Shown one piece after another: positions 26,870-36,725 of a DNA stretch of 56,861 nt. Numbering within the stretch: position 1 is the first letter of the stretch; every line of letters starts with the position of its first letter. Source of the stretch: Paracoccus sp. UBA889 (lineage in GTDB: Bacteria > Pseudomonadota > Alphaproteobacteria > Rhodobacterales > Rhodobacteraceae); NCBI GenBank assembly GCA_002294185.1, contig DBFD01000041.1:11308-68168 (forward strand). Direction: 5' to 3'. The translations under genes and the position numbers were made by a program. The notes under the pieces are model-generated. The model searched no databases. It saw nothing but the letters and a program-made list of their open reading frames with translations, and had not been told where the DNA came from.

Positions 26870-28086
26870 TGCGGGGTCCGGGGCTAGGCGGGCTGGGTCT
26901 GTGGCTGCATCTGCGTGGCCCGTCCCGGCGGACCACCGACTCCCCATCGCTGCCGCCCCTGACAGAAGGCCAGGCACTGATCCTGCACGTCTCGGAGGGA
27001 CACCAAAACGCCGCCCAGCAGATCCGCACCCGGCTGAACGCGACGCGGCGCGATGTCCGGATCCTGACCATCGGCCAGGACGGGATCGCCGATCCCGGCC
27101 GTGATCGCGGCGCCGCCGAGGCGCTGATCGCGGCGGCAAGGCCGGGCTGCCTGCTGCTTCTGGGTCCGGATCTGCCGGGCGCATTGATCACCGCCGCGGC
27201 ACGCGACGGCGTCCCGGTCATCCTGGGCGAGGCAAGACTGGACCCGCAGGATATGGGCTGGACGCTGCGCGCGGCGATGCGGCGTGAACTTCTGCGTCGA
27301 ATGCAGACGATCCTGCTGACCGATCCCGGCAGCCACGAGATTGCCAGAGAGATGGGGCTTGATCCGGCGCGGCTGACGATGACCGGGCCGGTGGCGGCGA
27401 TCCACGAACCCCTGCCCTGCGCCGAATCCGAACGCGAGGCCATCGCGCAGCTGGTGCGCGGGCGGCATTCATGGCTGGCCGCCGCAATCCCCGAAAACGA
27501 GGATGAGGCCGTGTTGCAGGCGCATCTGGCTGCGCTGCGGCAATCGCATCGGGCGCTGCTGTTCTGGGCCCCGCGCGATCCGCGCCGCGCCGGGGCGCTG
27601 GCCGAACGGATCGAGGCGGCGGGCCTCAATGTCGCCCGCCGCGACCAGGACGAGGACCCGACCGACGAAATCCATGTGATGCTGACCGACGGGCTGGCCG
27701 AGATGGGCCTGTGGTATCGCCTTGCCCCGGTCTCCTATCTGGGCGGCACGCTGCACGGCGACGACGCCGCCGCACGACATCCGTTCGAACCCGCAGCCCT
27801 TGGTTCGGCCATTGTCCACGGCCCGGTCACGGGGCGGCATCCGACCGAATGGCAGCAACTGGACGGGGCCGGCGCGGCGCGGCAGGTCGCGAATGCGGCC
27901 GGTCTGGCGGCGGCGATGGCGGAATTGTCGCAGCCCGAACTGATCGCGGCGCTGGCCCGGAATGCCTGGACCGTCAGCACCGGCGGCGCGGACGTGACGC
28001 TGCGCATCTGCCAGCCCGTCCTGGCAGCCCTCGACGCGGCGCCGGAAGGCACGGCAGACCGGCCGGCCCGGGCGACCGCACCATGA
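26869..28086 (+). CDS. waaA: 3-deoxy-D-manno-octulosonic acid transferase
   Basis: This GT-B glycosyltransferase attaches KDO to lipid A precursors at the inner membrane. The 405-residue product is recognised from its C-terminal domain ([41 protein letters not shown]) and from its location between DUF4170 and lpxK. The N-terminal part is diverged and short, without a clear membrane anchor such as E. coli WaaA has. [16 protein letters not shown] and VTGPVAA-like wording ([13 protein letters not shown]) fit the family. It overlaps lpxK by four bases. Confidence 0.82.
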   Translation: MRGPGLGGLGLWLHLRGPSRRTTDSPSLPPLTEGQALILHVSEGHQNAAQQIRTRLNATRRDVRILTIGQDGIADPGRDRGAAEALIAAARPGCLLLLGPDLPGALITAAARDGVPVILGEARLDPQDMGWTLRAAMRRELLRRMQTILLTDPGSHEIAREMGLDPARLTMTGPVAAIHEPLPCAESEREAIAQLVRGRHSWLAAAIPENEDEAVLQAHLAALRQSHRALLFWAPRDPRRAGALAERIEAAGLNVARRDQDEDPTDEIHVMLTDGLAEMGLWYRLAPVSYLGGTLHGDDAAARHPFEPAALGSAIVHGPVTGRHPTEWQQLDGAGAARQVANAAGLAAAMAELSQPELIAALARNAWTVSTGGADVTLRICQPVLAALDAAPEGTADRPARATAP

Positions 28087-29066
28087 GCCGCGCACCGGAC
28101 TTCTGGTATCTGCGCCCGCCAACGCCGCTTGCGCGGCTGCTTTCGCCGCTGGGCGCGGTTTACGCACGCGAAACCCGGCGCAGGCTGGCGGGCAAGGCGC
28201 GCATGCGCCTTGACATCCCGGTAATCTGCGTCGGCAACCTGAACGCGGGCGGCACCGGCAAGACGCCGACCGTCATTCACCTGCAACAGCATCTTCTGGG
28301 ACTGGGGATCGACGCCCATGTCGTCTCGCGCGGCCATGGCGGCCGGGCCAAAGGACCGCTGAGGGTTGACGAGCGGCGTCACGATGCCGCCCTGACCGGC
28401 GACGAGCCGCTGCTGATGGCGGCCTTCGGCCCGGTCTGGGTGGCCGATGACCGGCAGGCAGGCGGGCGGGCGGCCTGCGCGGCAGGGGCGCAGGCGATCA
28501 TTCTCGATGACGGCTTCCAGGATCCGGCGCTGGCGCATGACCTGGCCATCGTCGTGGTCGATGCGGCACGAGGTTTCGGCAACGGGCTTTGCCTGCCCGC
28601 CGGCCCCCTGCGCGAACCCGTGGTCCGGGGTCTTGCCCGCGCCGATCTGCTGCTTTCCATCGGCGATGCCGCGGCACAGGACCGCTTTGTCCCGCCGCCG
28701 GATGCTCCGCCCCATCTGCGCGGAACGCTGGCGCCGCTGCAGACCGGGATCGACTGGCAGGGACACCGCGTCGTGGCCTTCGCCGGAATCGGTCATCCCG
28801 AGAAATTCTTTGCCACGCTGGCCTCTCTTGGCGCCTCCATCCTGCGGGCCGAGGCACTGGACGATCATCAGCCTTTCACACCGGCCCTGCTGACCCGGCT
28901 GGAAACCGAGGCGCGGATGCGCGGCGCGCAACTGGTCACGACGGAAAAGGATGCCGCCCGGCTGCCGCGCGATTTCCGGCCCCGGGTCATGGCGCTGCCG
29001 GTGCGACTGGCGTTGCAGGATCCGGCCTTGCTGGACACGGCGTTGACGCGCCTGTTTCCCGGCTGA
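28083..29066 (+). CDS. lpxK: tetraacyldisaccharide 4'-kinase
   Basis: LpxK phosphorylates the 4' position of the lipid A disaccharide at the cytoplasmic face of the inner membrane. The 327-residue product has an N-terminal amphipathic helix and the P-loop [12 protein letters not shown] (51-62). SRGHGGR follows, then [11 protein letters not shown] and [14 protein letters not shown] 28083 overlaps the waaA stop. It completes DUF4170-waaA-lpxK; the rest of lipid A synthesis lies elsewhere. Confidence 0.95.
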   Translation: MSRAPDFWYLRPPTPLARLLSPLGAVYARETRRRLAGKARMRLDIPVICVGNLNAGGTGKTPTVIHLQQHLLGLGIDAHVVSRGHGGRAKGPLRVDERRHDAALTGDEPLLMAAFGPVWVADDRQAGGRAACAAGAQAIILDDGFQDPALAHDLAIVVVDAARGFGNGLCLPAGPLREPVVRGLARADLLLSIGDAAAQDRFVPPPDAPPHLRGTLAPLQTGIDWQGHRVVAFAGIGHPEKFFATLASLGASILRAEALDDHQPFTPALLTRLETEARMRGAQLVTTEKDAARLPRDFRPRVMALPVRLALQDPALLDTALTRLFPG

Positions 29067-29079
29067 GCCCGGCCCGCCT

Positions 29080-29109
29080 TTGCAATTCCCGCGAGGATGC
29101 CGATATAGG
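29080..29109 (+). promoter_or_regulatory. Possible promoter between lpxK and the 27-codon ORF
   Basis: TTGCAA (29080-29085), 18 bases, TATAGG (29104-29109). The implied start site leaves a leader of about 35 bases with the strong ribosome-binding stretch GAGGAAAGGAA before ATG 29151. Confidence 0.4.
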
Positions 29110-29150
29110 ATGCGAACGCCCGGAACGGGCCTTCCGAGGAAAGGAACCGC

Positions 29151-29234
29151 ATGTCCCGCAACGCGATGCAACGGCTCAGCTTCTACCTGCTGGTGCTTCT
29201 GGCGCTATACGCCTCACTGGCCGGCGCGGCCTGA
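29151..29234 (+). CDS. Possible 27-residue single-pass membrane peptide
   Basis: ATG 29151 to TGA 29234 encodes 27 residues: a short basic start (MSRNAMQR), a hydrophobic stretch LSFYLLVLLALYASLAG and the end AA. GAGGAAAGGAA sits at good spacing before the ATG, a promoter-like pair lies at 29080-29109, and the next gene starts 12 bases after the stop with its own GGAGGG. I recognise no family. It could be a real membrane microprotein, a leader for the XpaC-like gene, or chance. Confidence 0.5.
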   Translation: MSRNAMQRLSFYLLVLLALYASLAGAA

Positions 29235-29246
29235 GGAGGGCGGAAC

Positions 29247-30203
29247 ATGGCGCGGAATTTCGGGGGGCGGTTTTCGCCGGACGGGCAGCGGCGCGACCGC
29301 CAGGGCGACCGGCCGGATCAGCCGCGCGGCGCGATGCGGCACCGGCTGGAATCGCGGCCGAAATGGGTCACGATCGGCGCCGCACCATTTCTGATCACCG
29401 CATTCTTCCAGCCCCCGGTCCAGATGGTCGCCGGGCTCGCCGCCTTTGGCCTGATCGCCTGCGCGATGTGGCTGACGCGCGAGGGGCTGCGCGCCGAAGC
29501 CGCCTATGACGTGCGTCGCAAGGCACGCCGGCCCGCCATCCCGCGCAAGCTGTTCGGGGGCGTCCTGGCCGGCCTGGGCCTGGGCCTGGGCGCGGCCGAA
29601 CCGGGCGCCGGGGCCGGCGCTGCGCTGATCGGCGTCACCGGGCTGGCGCTGCACTGGCTGGCCTTTGGGGCCGACCCGATGCGCGACAAGGGCATGTCCG
29701 AGGGCGAGGATTTCCAGCAGACCCGCGCCGAGCGGATGATCGAGGAAGGCGAAGCCTATCTGGCGCAGATCGACCAGGCCATGCTGCGCCTTGGTGATCG
29801 CGGACTTCAATCGCGCGTGGCGCGCTTTGCGGGGACGGTGCGCGATCTGTTCGACCGGGTGCGCAGCAATCCCGGCGATCTGTCGGCAGCGCGGCGCTAT
29901 CTGGGCGTCTATCTGATGGGCGCGCGCGACGCGACCGAGAAATTCGCGGCTCTCTATGCCCGCAGCCGCGACCCCGCCACGCGCACCGCCTATGAGGCGT
30001 TTCTCGACGATCTGGAACGCGATTTCAGCGCCAAGGCCCGCAAGCTGCTGGAGGGCGACCGCGCCGATCTGGAAATCGAGATCTCGGTTTTGCGCGACCG
30101 GCTGGCCCGCGAAGGCGTGGCCAGCCCGGATCGCCCGAACCTGACCGACTCGGCGCAGTTTCTGGACGACCTGCTGCGCGATCCGGCCGACAGGACGCGC
30201 TGA
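29247..30203 (+). CDS. XpaC-like protein (5-bromo-4-chloroindolyl phosphate hydrolysis family)
   Basis: This 318-residue protein has a basic disordered N-terminus (1-45), two or three hydrophobic segments (about 45-75 and 90-135) and a charged helical C-terminal half from GEDFQQTRAERMIEEGEAYL onward. The layout matches the XpaC family, named for a Bacillus phenotype on chromogenic phosphate and often genetically linked to TelA-type toxic-anion resistance proteins. No telA neighbour is seen here. Biochemical function is unknown. truA follows six bases after the stop. Confidence 0.82.
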   Translation: MARNFGGRFSPDGQRRDRQGDRPDQPRGAMRHRLESRPKWVTIGAAPFLITAFFQPPVQMVAGLAAFGLIACAMWLTREGLRAEAAYDVRRKARRPAIPRKLFGGVLAGLGLGLGAAEPGAGAGAALIGVTGLALHWLAFGADPMRDKGMSEGEDFQQTRAERMIEEGEAYLAQIDQAMLRLGDRGLQSRVARFAGTVRDLFDRVRSNPGDLSAARRYLGVYLMGARDATEKFAALYARSRDPATRTAYEAFLDDLERDFSAKARKLLEGDRADLEIEISVLRDRLAREGVASPDRPNLTDSAQFLDDLLRDPADRTR

Positions 30204-30209
30204 CTGCCG

Positions 30210-30992
30210 ATGCCCCGCTTTGCCCTGCTGATCGAATATGACGGAGGCCCCTTCGCCGGCTGGCAGGCGCAGGCCGACCAGCCCTCGGTCCAGGGCGCCG
30301 TCGAAGCCGCGCTGGCCAAGCTGGATGCCGGCTTTGCCACGGGCGCGCGGATCGCGGCGGCAGGCCGCACCGATGCCGGCGTTCATGCGACCGGACAGGT
30401 CGCCCATGCCGAACTGCTGCGCGACTGGGACGCTTTCCGTCTGGCCGAGGCGCTGAATTTCCACCTCAAGCCCGCCCCCGTGGCGGTGCTGGCGGCAAAG
30501 CGGGTGGCCGAGGATTTTCATGCCCGGTTCTCGGCCACGGAACGGCGCTATCTGTTCAGACTGATCGCCCGCCGGGCACCGATGACGCATGACCAGGGCC
30601 TTGCCTGGCGCGTCCTGAAACCGCTGGACACGCGGGCCATGCGCGAGGCCGCCGCGCATCTGATCGGTCAGCACGATTTCACCACATTCCGGTCCTCGAT
30701 CTGTCAGGCCAAGAGCCCACTGAAAACGCTGGACGCGATCGGCATCGACGAAATCGCGATCCCCCATGGCCGGGAATACCGTTTCACCCTGCGGGCGCGG
30801 TCTTTCCTGCATAACCAGGTGCGCTCCATTGTCGGCACGCTGGAACGGGTGGGCGCGGGTTCATGGCAGCCGGAGCGCGTGGCCCGGGCATTGGCGGCGC
30901 GCGACCGCGCGGCCTGCGGGCCTGTCTGTCCGCCCCATGGATTGTATCTGACGGGCGTCGGCTATCCCGGCGATCCCCTGTTCGGGATCTAG
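30210..30992 (+). CDS. truA: tRNA pseudouridine(38-40) synthase TruA
   Basis: TruA isomerises uridines 38-40 of the anticodon arm. The 260-residue product has the catalytic Asp55 in [17 protein letters not shown]-type wording ([12 protein letters not shown]), [14 protein letters not shown] and [14 protein letters not shown] are conserved. It follows the XpaC-like gene closely on the same strand. Its TAG stop is interleaved with the stop of the opposing sugar transferase in one CTAG. Confidence 0.96.
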   Translation: MPRFALLIEYDGGPFAGWQAQADQPSVQGAVEAALAKLDAGFATGARIAAAGRTDAGVHATGQVAHAELLRDWDAFRLAEALNFHLKPAPVAVLAAKRVAEDFHARFSATERRYLFRLIARRAPMTHDQGLAWRVLKPLDTRAMREAAAHLIGQHDFTTFRSSICQAKSPLKTLDAIGIDEIAIPHGREYRFTLRARSFLHNQVRSIVGTLERVGAGSWQPERVARALAARDRAACGPVCPPHGLYLTGVGYPGDPLFGI

Positions 30993-31741
30993 GCGCGACC
31001 GCGCCGGCGCGGGCGCTCGTCCTTCCTGGTCAGCACGATCTTGACCGTGGACCACAGGATCCACAGATCCAGGCCGAAATCGCGGTGGCGCTGGTAGATC
31101 AGGTCGATCTTCAGCTTGACCGGCAGGCAGCGGCGATAATAGGCGGCCTCGGTCGCGGCGGCGGATTTGCAGCGTGCGAGGATCCGGTCCTCGTGCCGAT
31201 GATAGATAAGCGTCGCCAACCCGGTCACGCCCGGACGGCTTTTCAGCACCTGCGCGTAAACTGCGGGGAAACGTTCGACATATTCGCGCAGCGGCGGGCG
31301 CGGGCCGACGAAGCTCATGTCGCCGCGCAGGATGTTGAACAACTGCGGCAATTCGTCGATCCGCGTGCGGCGCAGGAAATGGCCCAGGGGCGTGATGCGC
31401 CAGTGCTTGTGCGCGCCGGTGGCGCCGAAATCGTCCTCTTCCGTGGTCATGGTGCGGAATTTCAACTGCGTGAAGGACTGGCCCGGCGCGCGCATCCGGT
31501 GCGCGGTATAGAAAATCGGACGCCCCTGCACGATCAGCAGAAGAAAGGCCATGACGGCCATCACCACGGACAGCGGAATCATCAGCATCAGCGCCAGTGT
31601 CACATCGAACAGACGCTTGCGGCGCGGCATGGGCTTCATGCCGCTGTCGCGGGCCTGACCCAGGAACCAGGCCATCTTGGACCCGGTCAGCGTCGCAAGC
31701 TGGGCCGCTTCTGCCTTGTCCCAGTCGTGATGGATCGTCAC
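30989..31741 (-). CDS. Bacterial sugar transferase (undecaprenyl-phosphate phosphoglycosyltransferase)
   Basis: This 250-residue membrane enzyme belongs to the WcaJ/PglC family, which moves a sugar-1-phosphate onto undecaprenyl phosphate to start exopolysaccharide or O-antigen synthesis. It has one N-terminal hydrophobic helix (about 44-70: [18 protein letters not shown]) and the signature [38 protein letters not shown] and PGVTGLATL. It stands alone here with no other polysaccharide genes. A 150-base divergent gap separates it from the stress-protein gene. Confidence 0.92.
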   Translation of the reverse strand: MTIHHDWDKAEAAQLATLTGSKMAWFLGQARDSGMKPMPRRKRLFDVTLALMLMIPLSVVMAVMAFLLLIVQGRPIFYTAHRMRAPGQSFTQLKFRTMTTEEDDFGATGAHKHWRITPLGHFLRRTRIDELPQLFNILRGDMSFVGPRPPLREYVERFPAVYAQVLKSRPGVTGLATLIYHRHEDRILARCKSAAATEAAYYRRCLPVKLKIDLIYQRHRDFGLDLWILWSTVKIVLTRKDERPRRRGRA

Positions 31742-31891
31742 AACGCGCCTGCCCGTCGGATTGCCTCAATCGGTCCGCGGTAACACATCCTTCCGGACAA
31801 GGAAACCAGACTGACGCATTCCCGCCGAATGACTTGCACTAGCATGGCAGTTCGGCCACTGTCCGCCCAGAGAGCCACCGATCAGAGCCCC

Positions 31892-32347
31892 ATGCGCAAG
31901 TTCCTTGTCCTTCTCGATGACAGCCGCGAATGCCTGAACGCGATGCGTTTCGCGGCGATGCGCGCCGCTCATACCGGCGGTGCCGTGGTGATCCTTTCGG
32001 TCATTCCGGCGGCCGATATCCAGCACGGATTCGGCGTCGCCGATGTCATGCGCGCCGAGGCGCACGAGCGGATCGAAGCCCATTTCGAGGTCTTCGCCAA
32101 ATGGATGCGCTCGCGCCCCAAGGTCGAGCCGGAACTGGTCATCCGCGAGGGCGATCCGGCCGACGAACTGATCGCCCAGCTTGCGGATGATCCCGAGATC
32201 GGCATCGTCGTGCTGGGCCTGAACCCGGACAAGGCGGGGCCGAACCCGGTGCTGAACAGGCTTTTGCGCGAGGCCAGCAACCTGCCCTGCCCGATCACCA
32301 TCGTGCCCGGCGACATCTCCAAGGAGCGGCTGGAGGCGATCACCTGA
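31892..32347 (+). CDS. Universal stress protein (UspA) family
   Basis: This 151-residue UspA-domain protein begins MRKFLVLLDDSRECLNAMRFA. It carries ILSVIP, GDPADELIAQLADD, IVVLGLNP and the end PCPITIVPG. The nucleotide loop is close to the ATP-binding G-2X-G-9X-G(S/T) pattern but degenerate (GLNPDKAGPNPVLNRLL), so ATP binding is uncertain. ATG 31892 is the natural start; an in-frame start at 31829 adds unrelated residues. It is followed by nfu after 60 bases. Confidence 0.88.
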   Translation: MRKFLVLLDDSRECLNAMRFAAMRAAHTGGAVVILSVIPAADIQHGFGVADVMRAEAHERIEAHFEVFAKWMRSRPKVEPELVIREGDPADELIAQLADDPEIGIVVLGLNPDKAGPNPVLNRLLREASNLPCPITIVPGDISKERLEAIT

Positions 32348-32407
32348 GCCGGCTTGCTTGACCCGGACAGGCCGCATCGCCATATCATGCGGAAAGGAGC
32401 GCGCCCC

Positions 32408-32968
32408 ATGTTCATCCAGACCGAAACCACGCCCAACCCGGCGACCCTGAAATTCCTGCCCGGCGAAACCGTCCTGGGCAGCGGCACCGCGGATTTCCCG
32501 ACGCCTGAATCCGGCGCGAAATCGCCTTTGGCCCGCCGCATCTTCGCCATCGAGGGTATCGCCGGCGTTTTCCTGGGCCGGGATTTCGTGACCGTCACCA
32601 AGGTCGAGGATCAGCCCTGGGATCATCTCAAACCCTCGATCCTGGGCGCGATCATGGAGCATTTCCAGTCCGGCGCCCCGGTGATCGAGGGTGAGGCCCC
32701 CGAAAGCGCCGGTCATGCCGCGCATGACGGCCCGGATTCCGAGATCGTGGTCCAGATCAAGGAATTGCTGGATACCCGTGTCCGCCCGGCGGTGGCGCAG
32801 GATGGCGGCGACATCACCTTTCACGGATTCGACCGGGGCGTGGTCTATCTGCACATGCAGGGGGCTTGCGCGGGTTGCCCGTCCTCGACCCTGACGCTGA
32901 AGATGGGGATCGAGAACCTGCTGCGCCACTATATCCCCGAGGTGATCGAGGTCAGGCCCGTTGCCTGA
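32408..32968 (+). CDS. NFU-type iron-sulfur cluster carrier
   Basis: This 186-residue protein has an N-terminal Nfu_N domain (MFIQTETTPNPATLKFLPG) and a C-terminal NifU-like domain with Cys154 and Cys157 in GACAGCPSS, which hold a bridging 4Fe-4S cluster. It is the alphaproteobacterial and mitochondrial NFU1 form, which delivers clusters to enzymes such as lipoyl synthase. The tsaB start overlaps its end by eight bases, so nfu, tsaB and rimI are likely one operon. Confidence 0.94.
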   Translation: MFIQTETTPNPATLKFLPGETVLGSGTADFPTPESGAKSPLARRIFAIEGIAGVFLGRDFVTVTKVEDQPWDHLKPSILGAIMEHFQSGAPVIEGEAPESAGHAAHDGPDSEIVVQIKELLDTRVRPAVAQDGGDITFHGFDRGVVYLHMQGACAGCPSSTLTLKMGIENLLRHYIPEVIEVRPVA

Positions 32969-33572
32969 GGGGATTGCCCTGGGCTTCGACACATCGGCCG
33001 CGCATTGCGCGGCCGCTTTGCTTCGGGGCGACCGGGTGCTGGTCCAGCATCATGAAGCGATGGCCAGGGGACAGGCCGAACGGCTGTTTCCGCTGCTGGA
33101 ACAGCTGCTGGCCGAGGCGGGACTGAACTGGCACGATCTGGATGTCATCGGCGTCGGCACCGGGCCCGGCAACTTCACTGGAATCCGGGTGGCGGTTGCG
33201 GCGGCGCGCGGACTGGCCCTGTCGCTGGGCATTCCGGCCCTGGGCGTCGCCGTGACCGAGGCTGCGGCCCATGGCCTGCCCCGACCCTGCCGCGTCGTGA
33301 TCCCTGCGCGGCGCGAGCAGGTGATCTGGCAGGATTTCGGCACCGGCGCGGCGGATGATGCGGGGGGCCGGCCGCAGCAAGCTGCGGCCGGCGCGCTGCC
33401 GCCCGGCCCCGCGCCGGCTGCGCCGGCAATCCCGCTGGCCGAGGCCATTGCGCGTCTGGCGCTGGAGCGCCGCGACAGTCCCGCCCAGCCGCGCCCCGCG
33501 CCGATCTATCTGCGTCCGGCCGATGCCGCCCCCCCGCGCGAGGCGGGATTGGTCATTCTGGAAAGAGAATGA
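32961..33572 (+). CDS. tsaB: TsaB, partner of TsaD in tRNA t6A synthesis
   Basis: This 203-residue protein starts with TTG at 32961; a stop in frame at 32943 leaves no earlier start. The ASKHA fold gives GFDTSAAHCAAALL, GTGPGNFTGIRVAVAAARGLA and IPARREQVIW. A low-complexity Gly/Ala/Pro segment (about residues 133-157) interrupts the middle, and its first part is encoded by a 26-bp perfect palindrome. TsaB has no catalytic site and acts as the binding partner of TsaD (23618). rimI overlaps by four bases. Confidence 0.92.
   Translation: MPEGIALGFDTSAAHCAAALLRGDRVLVQHHEAMARGQAERLFPLLEQLLAEAGLNWHDLDVIGVGTGPGNFTGIRVAVAAARGLALSLGIPALGVAVTEAAAHGLPRPCRVVIPARREQVIWQDFGTGAADDAGGRPQQAAAGALPPGPAPAAPAIPLAEAIARLALERRDSPAQPRPAPIYLRPADAAPPREAGLVILERE
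33367..33392. repeat. 26-bp palindrome inside tsaB
   Basis: GCCGGCCGCAGC (33367-33378) and GCTGCGGCCGGC (33381-33392) are exact reverse complements separated by AA. In the tsaB frame it encodes part of a Gly/Arg/Pro/Gln/Ala linker, outside the conserved fold. It resembles a small palindromic element accepted within a gene. Confidence 0.75.
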
Positions 33573-33988
33573 CACCCGACCGGCTTGCCGCGCTGCACGC
33601 GCGCTGCTTCGTCGCCCCGCGCCCCTGGTCGGAAACCGAGTTCCGCGCTCTGCTGGACATGCCGGGCGCCTTCCTTCTGCTTCGGCCCGATGCGTTCCTT
33701 CTGGGTCGCAGCATCGCGGGCGAGGCCGAATTGCTGACCCTCGCAGTCGCGCCCGAGGCGCGGCAGCGGGGCGTGGGACGCGCCCTGACGCAGGATTTTG
33801 CCGCAACGTCACGCCGCCTGGGCGCCGGCACCGCCTTTCTGGAAGTGGCCCATGACAACATCGCCGCCCGCGCACTGTATCATGCGTCAGGCTGGCGTGA
33901 TGCGGGGCGCAGGCGCGGCTATTACGCGCCGGGCCTGGATGCGATCGTGATGCGTCTCGACCTTGCCGCGCCCCAAGAACCCGGTTGA
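33569..33988 (+). CDS. rimI: RimI-like ribosomal-protein S18 alanine N-acetyltransferase
   Basis: This 139-residue GNAT protein begins MTPDRLAALHARCF, then WSETEFRALLDMPGAF, and has the acetyl-CoA loop VAPEARQRGVGRAL, then FLEVAHDNIAARALYHASGW and RRGYY. Direct linkage to tsaB and similarity to RimI support acetylation of S18 at its N-terminal alanine, though the RimI family also acts on other proteins. The ATG overlaps the tsaB stop by four bases. Its TGA stop lies in the -35 of the bmpA promoter. Confidence 0.88.
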   Translation: MTPDRLAALHARCFVAPRPWSETEFRALLDMPGAFLLLRPDAFLLGRSIAGEAELLTLAVAPEARQRGVGRALTQDFAATSRRLGAGTAFLEVAHDNIAARALYHASGWRDAGRRRGYYAPGLDAIVMRLDLAAPQEPG

Positions 33989-34013
33989 CCGGCTCTGCCC
34001 GATGCGCCCTAAT
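33985..34013 (+). promoter_or_regulatory. Likely promoter of the nucleoside importer operon
   Basis: TTGACC (33985-33990), 17 bases, CCTAAT (34008-34013). The -35 matches consensus at five positions and the -10 at four. The leader to ATG 34069 is about 50 bases and ends with AGGAAGAGG. Confidence 0.55.
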
Positions 34014-34068
34014 CGGCCCATTCGGCGGGCGGCTTGAATCGCCTGCCCCAACAGGAAGAGGTTCTGGC

Positions 34069-35058
<990 letters not shown>

Positions 35059-35060
35059 CA

Positions 35061-36725
35061 ATGGCCATGACGGCACAAGACGCAGGGGGGCGGCCGGAGA
35101 CGGCTGCCCCCTACGCCATCGAGCTGAAGGGGATTTCGAAAGCCTTCGGTCCGGTGCAGGCGAACAAGGATATCGATCTGCGCGTTGCCAAGGGCTCGAT
35201 CCACGGCATCATCGGCGAGAACGGCGCCGGGAAATCGACGCTGATGTCGATCCTTTACGGCTTCTACAAGCCCGACCGGGGCCGGATTCTGGTCAATGGC
35301 GAACCGATCGCCATCGCCGACAGCCAGACCGCCATCCGTGCCGGCATCGGCATGGTGTTCCAGCATTTCAAACTGGTGCAGAATTTCACGGTTCTGGAAA
35401 ACATCATCCTCGGCGTCGAGGACGGCCGCCTGCTGCGCCCTTCGCTGGCCAAGGCGCGCGGCGTGCTGAAGCAACTGGCCCACGAATACGAACTGAACGT
35501 CGATCCAGACGAAACAATCGAGGAATTGTCGGTCGGCCATCAGCAACGGGTCGAGATCCTGAAGGCGCTGTATCGCCAGGCCGATATCCTGATCCTGGAC
35601 GAACCGACCGGCGTTCTGACCCCGGCCGAGGCGGACCATCTGTTCCGCATCCTCGAGGGACTGAAGGCCGAGGGCAAGACGATCATCCTGATCACCCACA
35701 AACTGCGCGAGATCATGGACATCACCGACACCGTCTCGGTCATGCGGCGCGGCGAGATGGTGGCCTCGGTCAGCACCGCCGAGACCAGCCCCGAGGCGCT
35801 GGCCGAACTGATGGTGGGCCGCAAGGTGCTGCTGAACGTGGACAAGACCCCTGCCCGGCCCGGCGCCCCGGTGCTGGAAGTGCGCGATCTGCACCTGATC
35901 GACCACGAGGGCGTGGAGCGTCTTCGCGGCATCAGCTTCGACATCCGTGCAGGCGAGATCCTGGGGATCGCGGGCGTGTCCGGCAACGGCCAGACCCAGC
36001 TTCTGGAATTGCTGGGCGGCTATCCCGAAAAGGGCGCCAGGGTCAGCGGCGCGATCCGCATGAACGGAGAGGCGCTGGACCTGACGGGTGCCGGTTCCGA
36101 CGCGCGGACGCGGCGCAGGCGCGGCATCGGCCATGTGCCCGAGGATCGGCAGACCGAGGGTCTGATCATGGATTTCACCGCCTGGGAGAACATCGCCTTC
36201 GGCTATCACGACAAAGCCGAATACCAGAAGGGGTGGCTGATGGACAATGACGCCATCCGCCGCGATGCCAAGAAATACATGGAAGATTTCGACTGCCGCC
36301 CGCGCAATTGCGACCTGGCCGCACGCGATTTTTCCGGCGGCAACCAGCAAAAACTGGTGGTGGCCCGCGAGCTCGAGCGCAATCCCGACCTGCTGCTGAT
36401 CGGCCAGCCCACGCGCGGCGTCGATATCGGCGCCATCGAATTCATTCACAAGCGGATCATCGAGTTGCGCGACGCGGGCAAGGCGGTCTTGCTGGTCAGC
36501 GTCGAATTGGACGAGATCCTGTCGCTGTCCGACCGCATCGCAGTCATGTTCGATGGCCGCATCATGGGCGAGCGGCTGCCCGATCAGACCACGACGGGCG
36601 AGCTTGGCCTGCTGATGGCCGGCGTGACCGATACCGAACATCACGCCGCCGAAGATGGCATCCCGCCTGAACACAGGCATGTCGATGACCTGCCGGACGA
36701 GACCGCGAACGGGGGGCCGCGCTGA
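35061..36725 (+). CDS. Double-domain ABC ATPase of the nucleoside importer (NupA/YufO type)
   Basis: This 554-residue protein contains two nucleotide-binding domains. The first has Walker A GENGAGKST (52-60), LSVGHQQRVEILKAL and ILDEPTGVLTP. The second has a degenerate loop GVSGNGQTQ (305-313) without the P-loop lysine, and FSGGNQQKL plus LLIGQPTRGVD in place of a normal Walker B. This asymmetry is typical of the sugar and nucleoside importers of the CUT2/BMP class. It begins two bases after the bmp stop and ends in a TGATG junction with the first permease. Confidence 0.95.
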   Translation: MAMTAQDAGGRPETAAPYAIELKGISKAFGPVQANKDIDLRVAKGSIHGIIGENGAGKSTLMSILYGFYKPDRGRILVNGEPIAIADSQTAIRAGIGMVFQHFKLVQNFTVLENIILGVEDGRLLRPSLAKARGVLKQLAHEYELNVDPDETIEELSVGHQQRVEILKALYRQADILILDEPTGVLTPAEADHLFRILEGLKAEGKTIILITHKLREIMDITDTVSVMRRGEMVASVSTAETSPEALAELMVGRKVLLNVDKTPARPGAPVLEVRDLHLIDHEGVERLRGISFDIRAGEILGIAGVSGNGQTQLLELLGGYPEKGARVSGAIRMNGEALDLTGAGSDARTRRRRGIGHVPEDRQTEGLIMDFTAWENIAFGYHDKAEYQKGWLMDNDAIRRDAKKYMEDFDCRPRNCDLAARDFSGGNQQKLVVARELERNPDLLLIGQPTRGVDIGAIEFIHKRIIELRDAGKAVLLVSVELDEILSLSDRIAVMFDGRIMGERLPDQTTTGELGLLMAGVTDTEHHAAEDGIPPEHRHVDDLPDETANGGPR

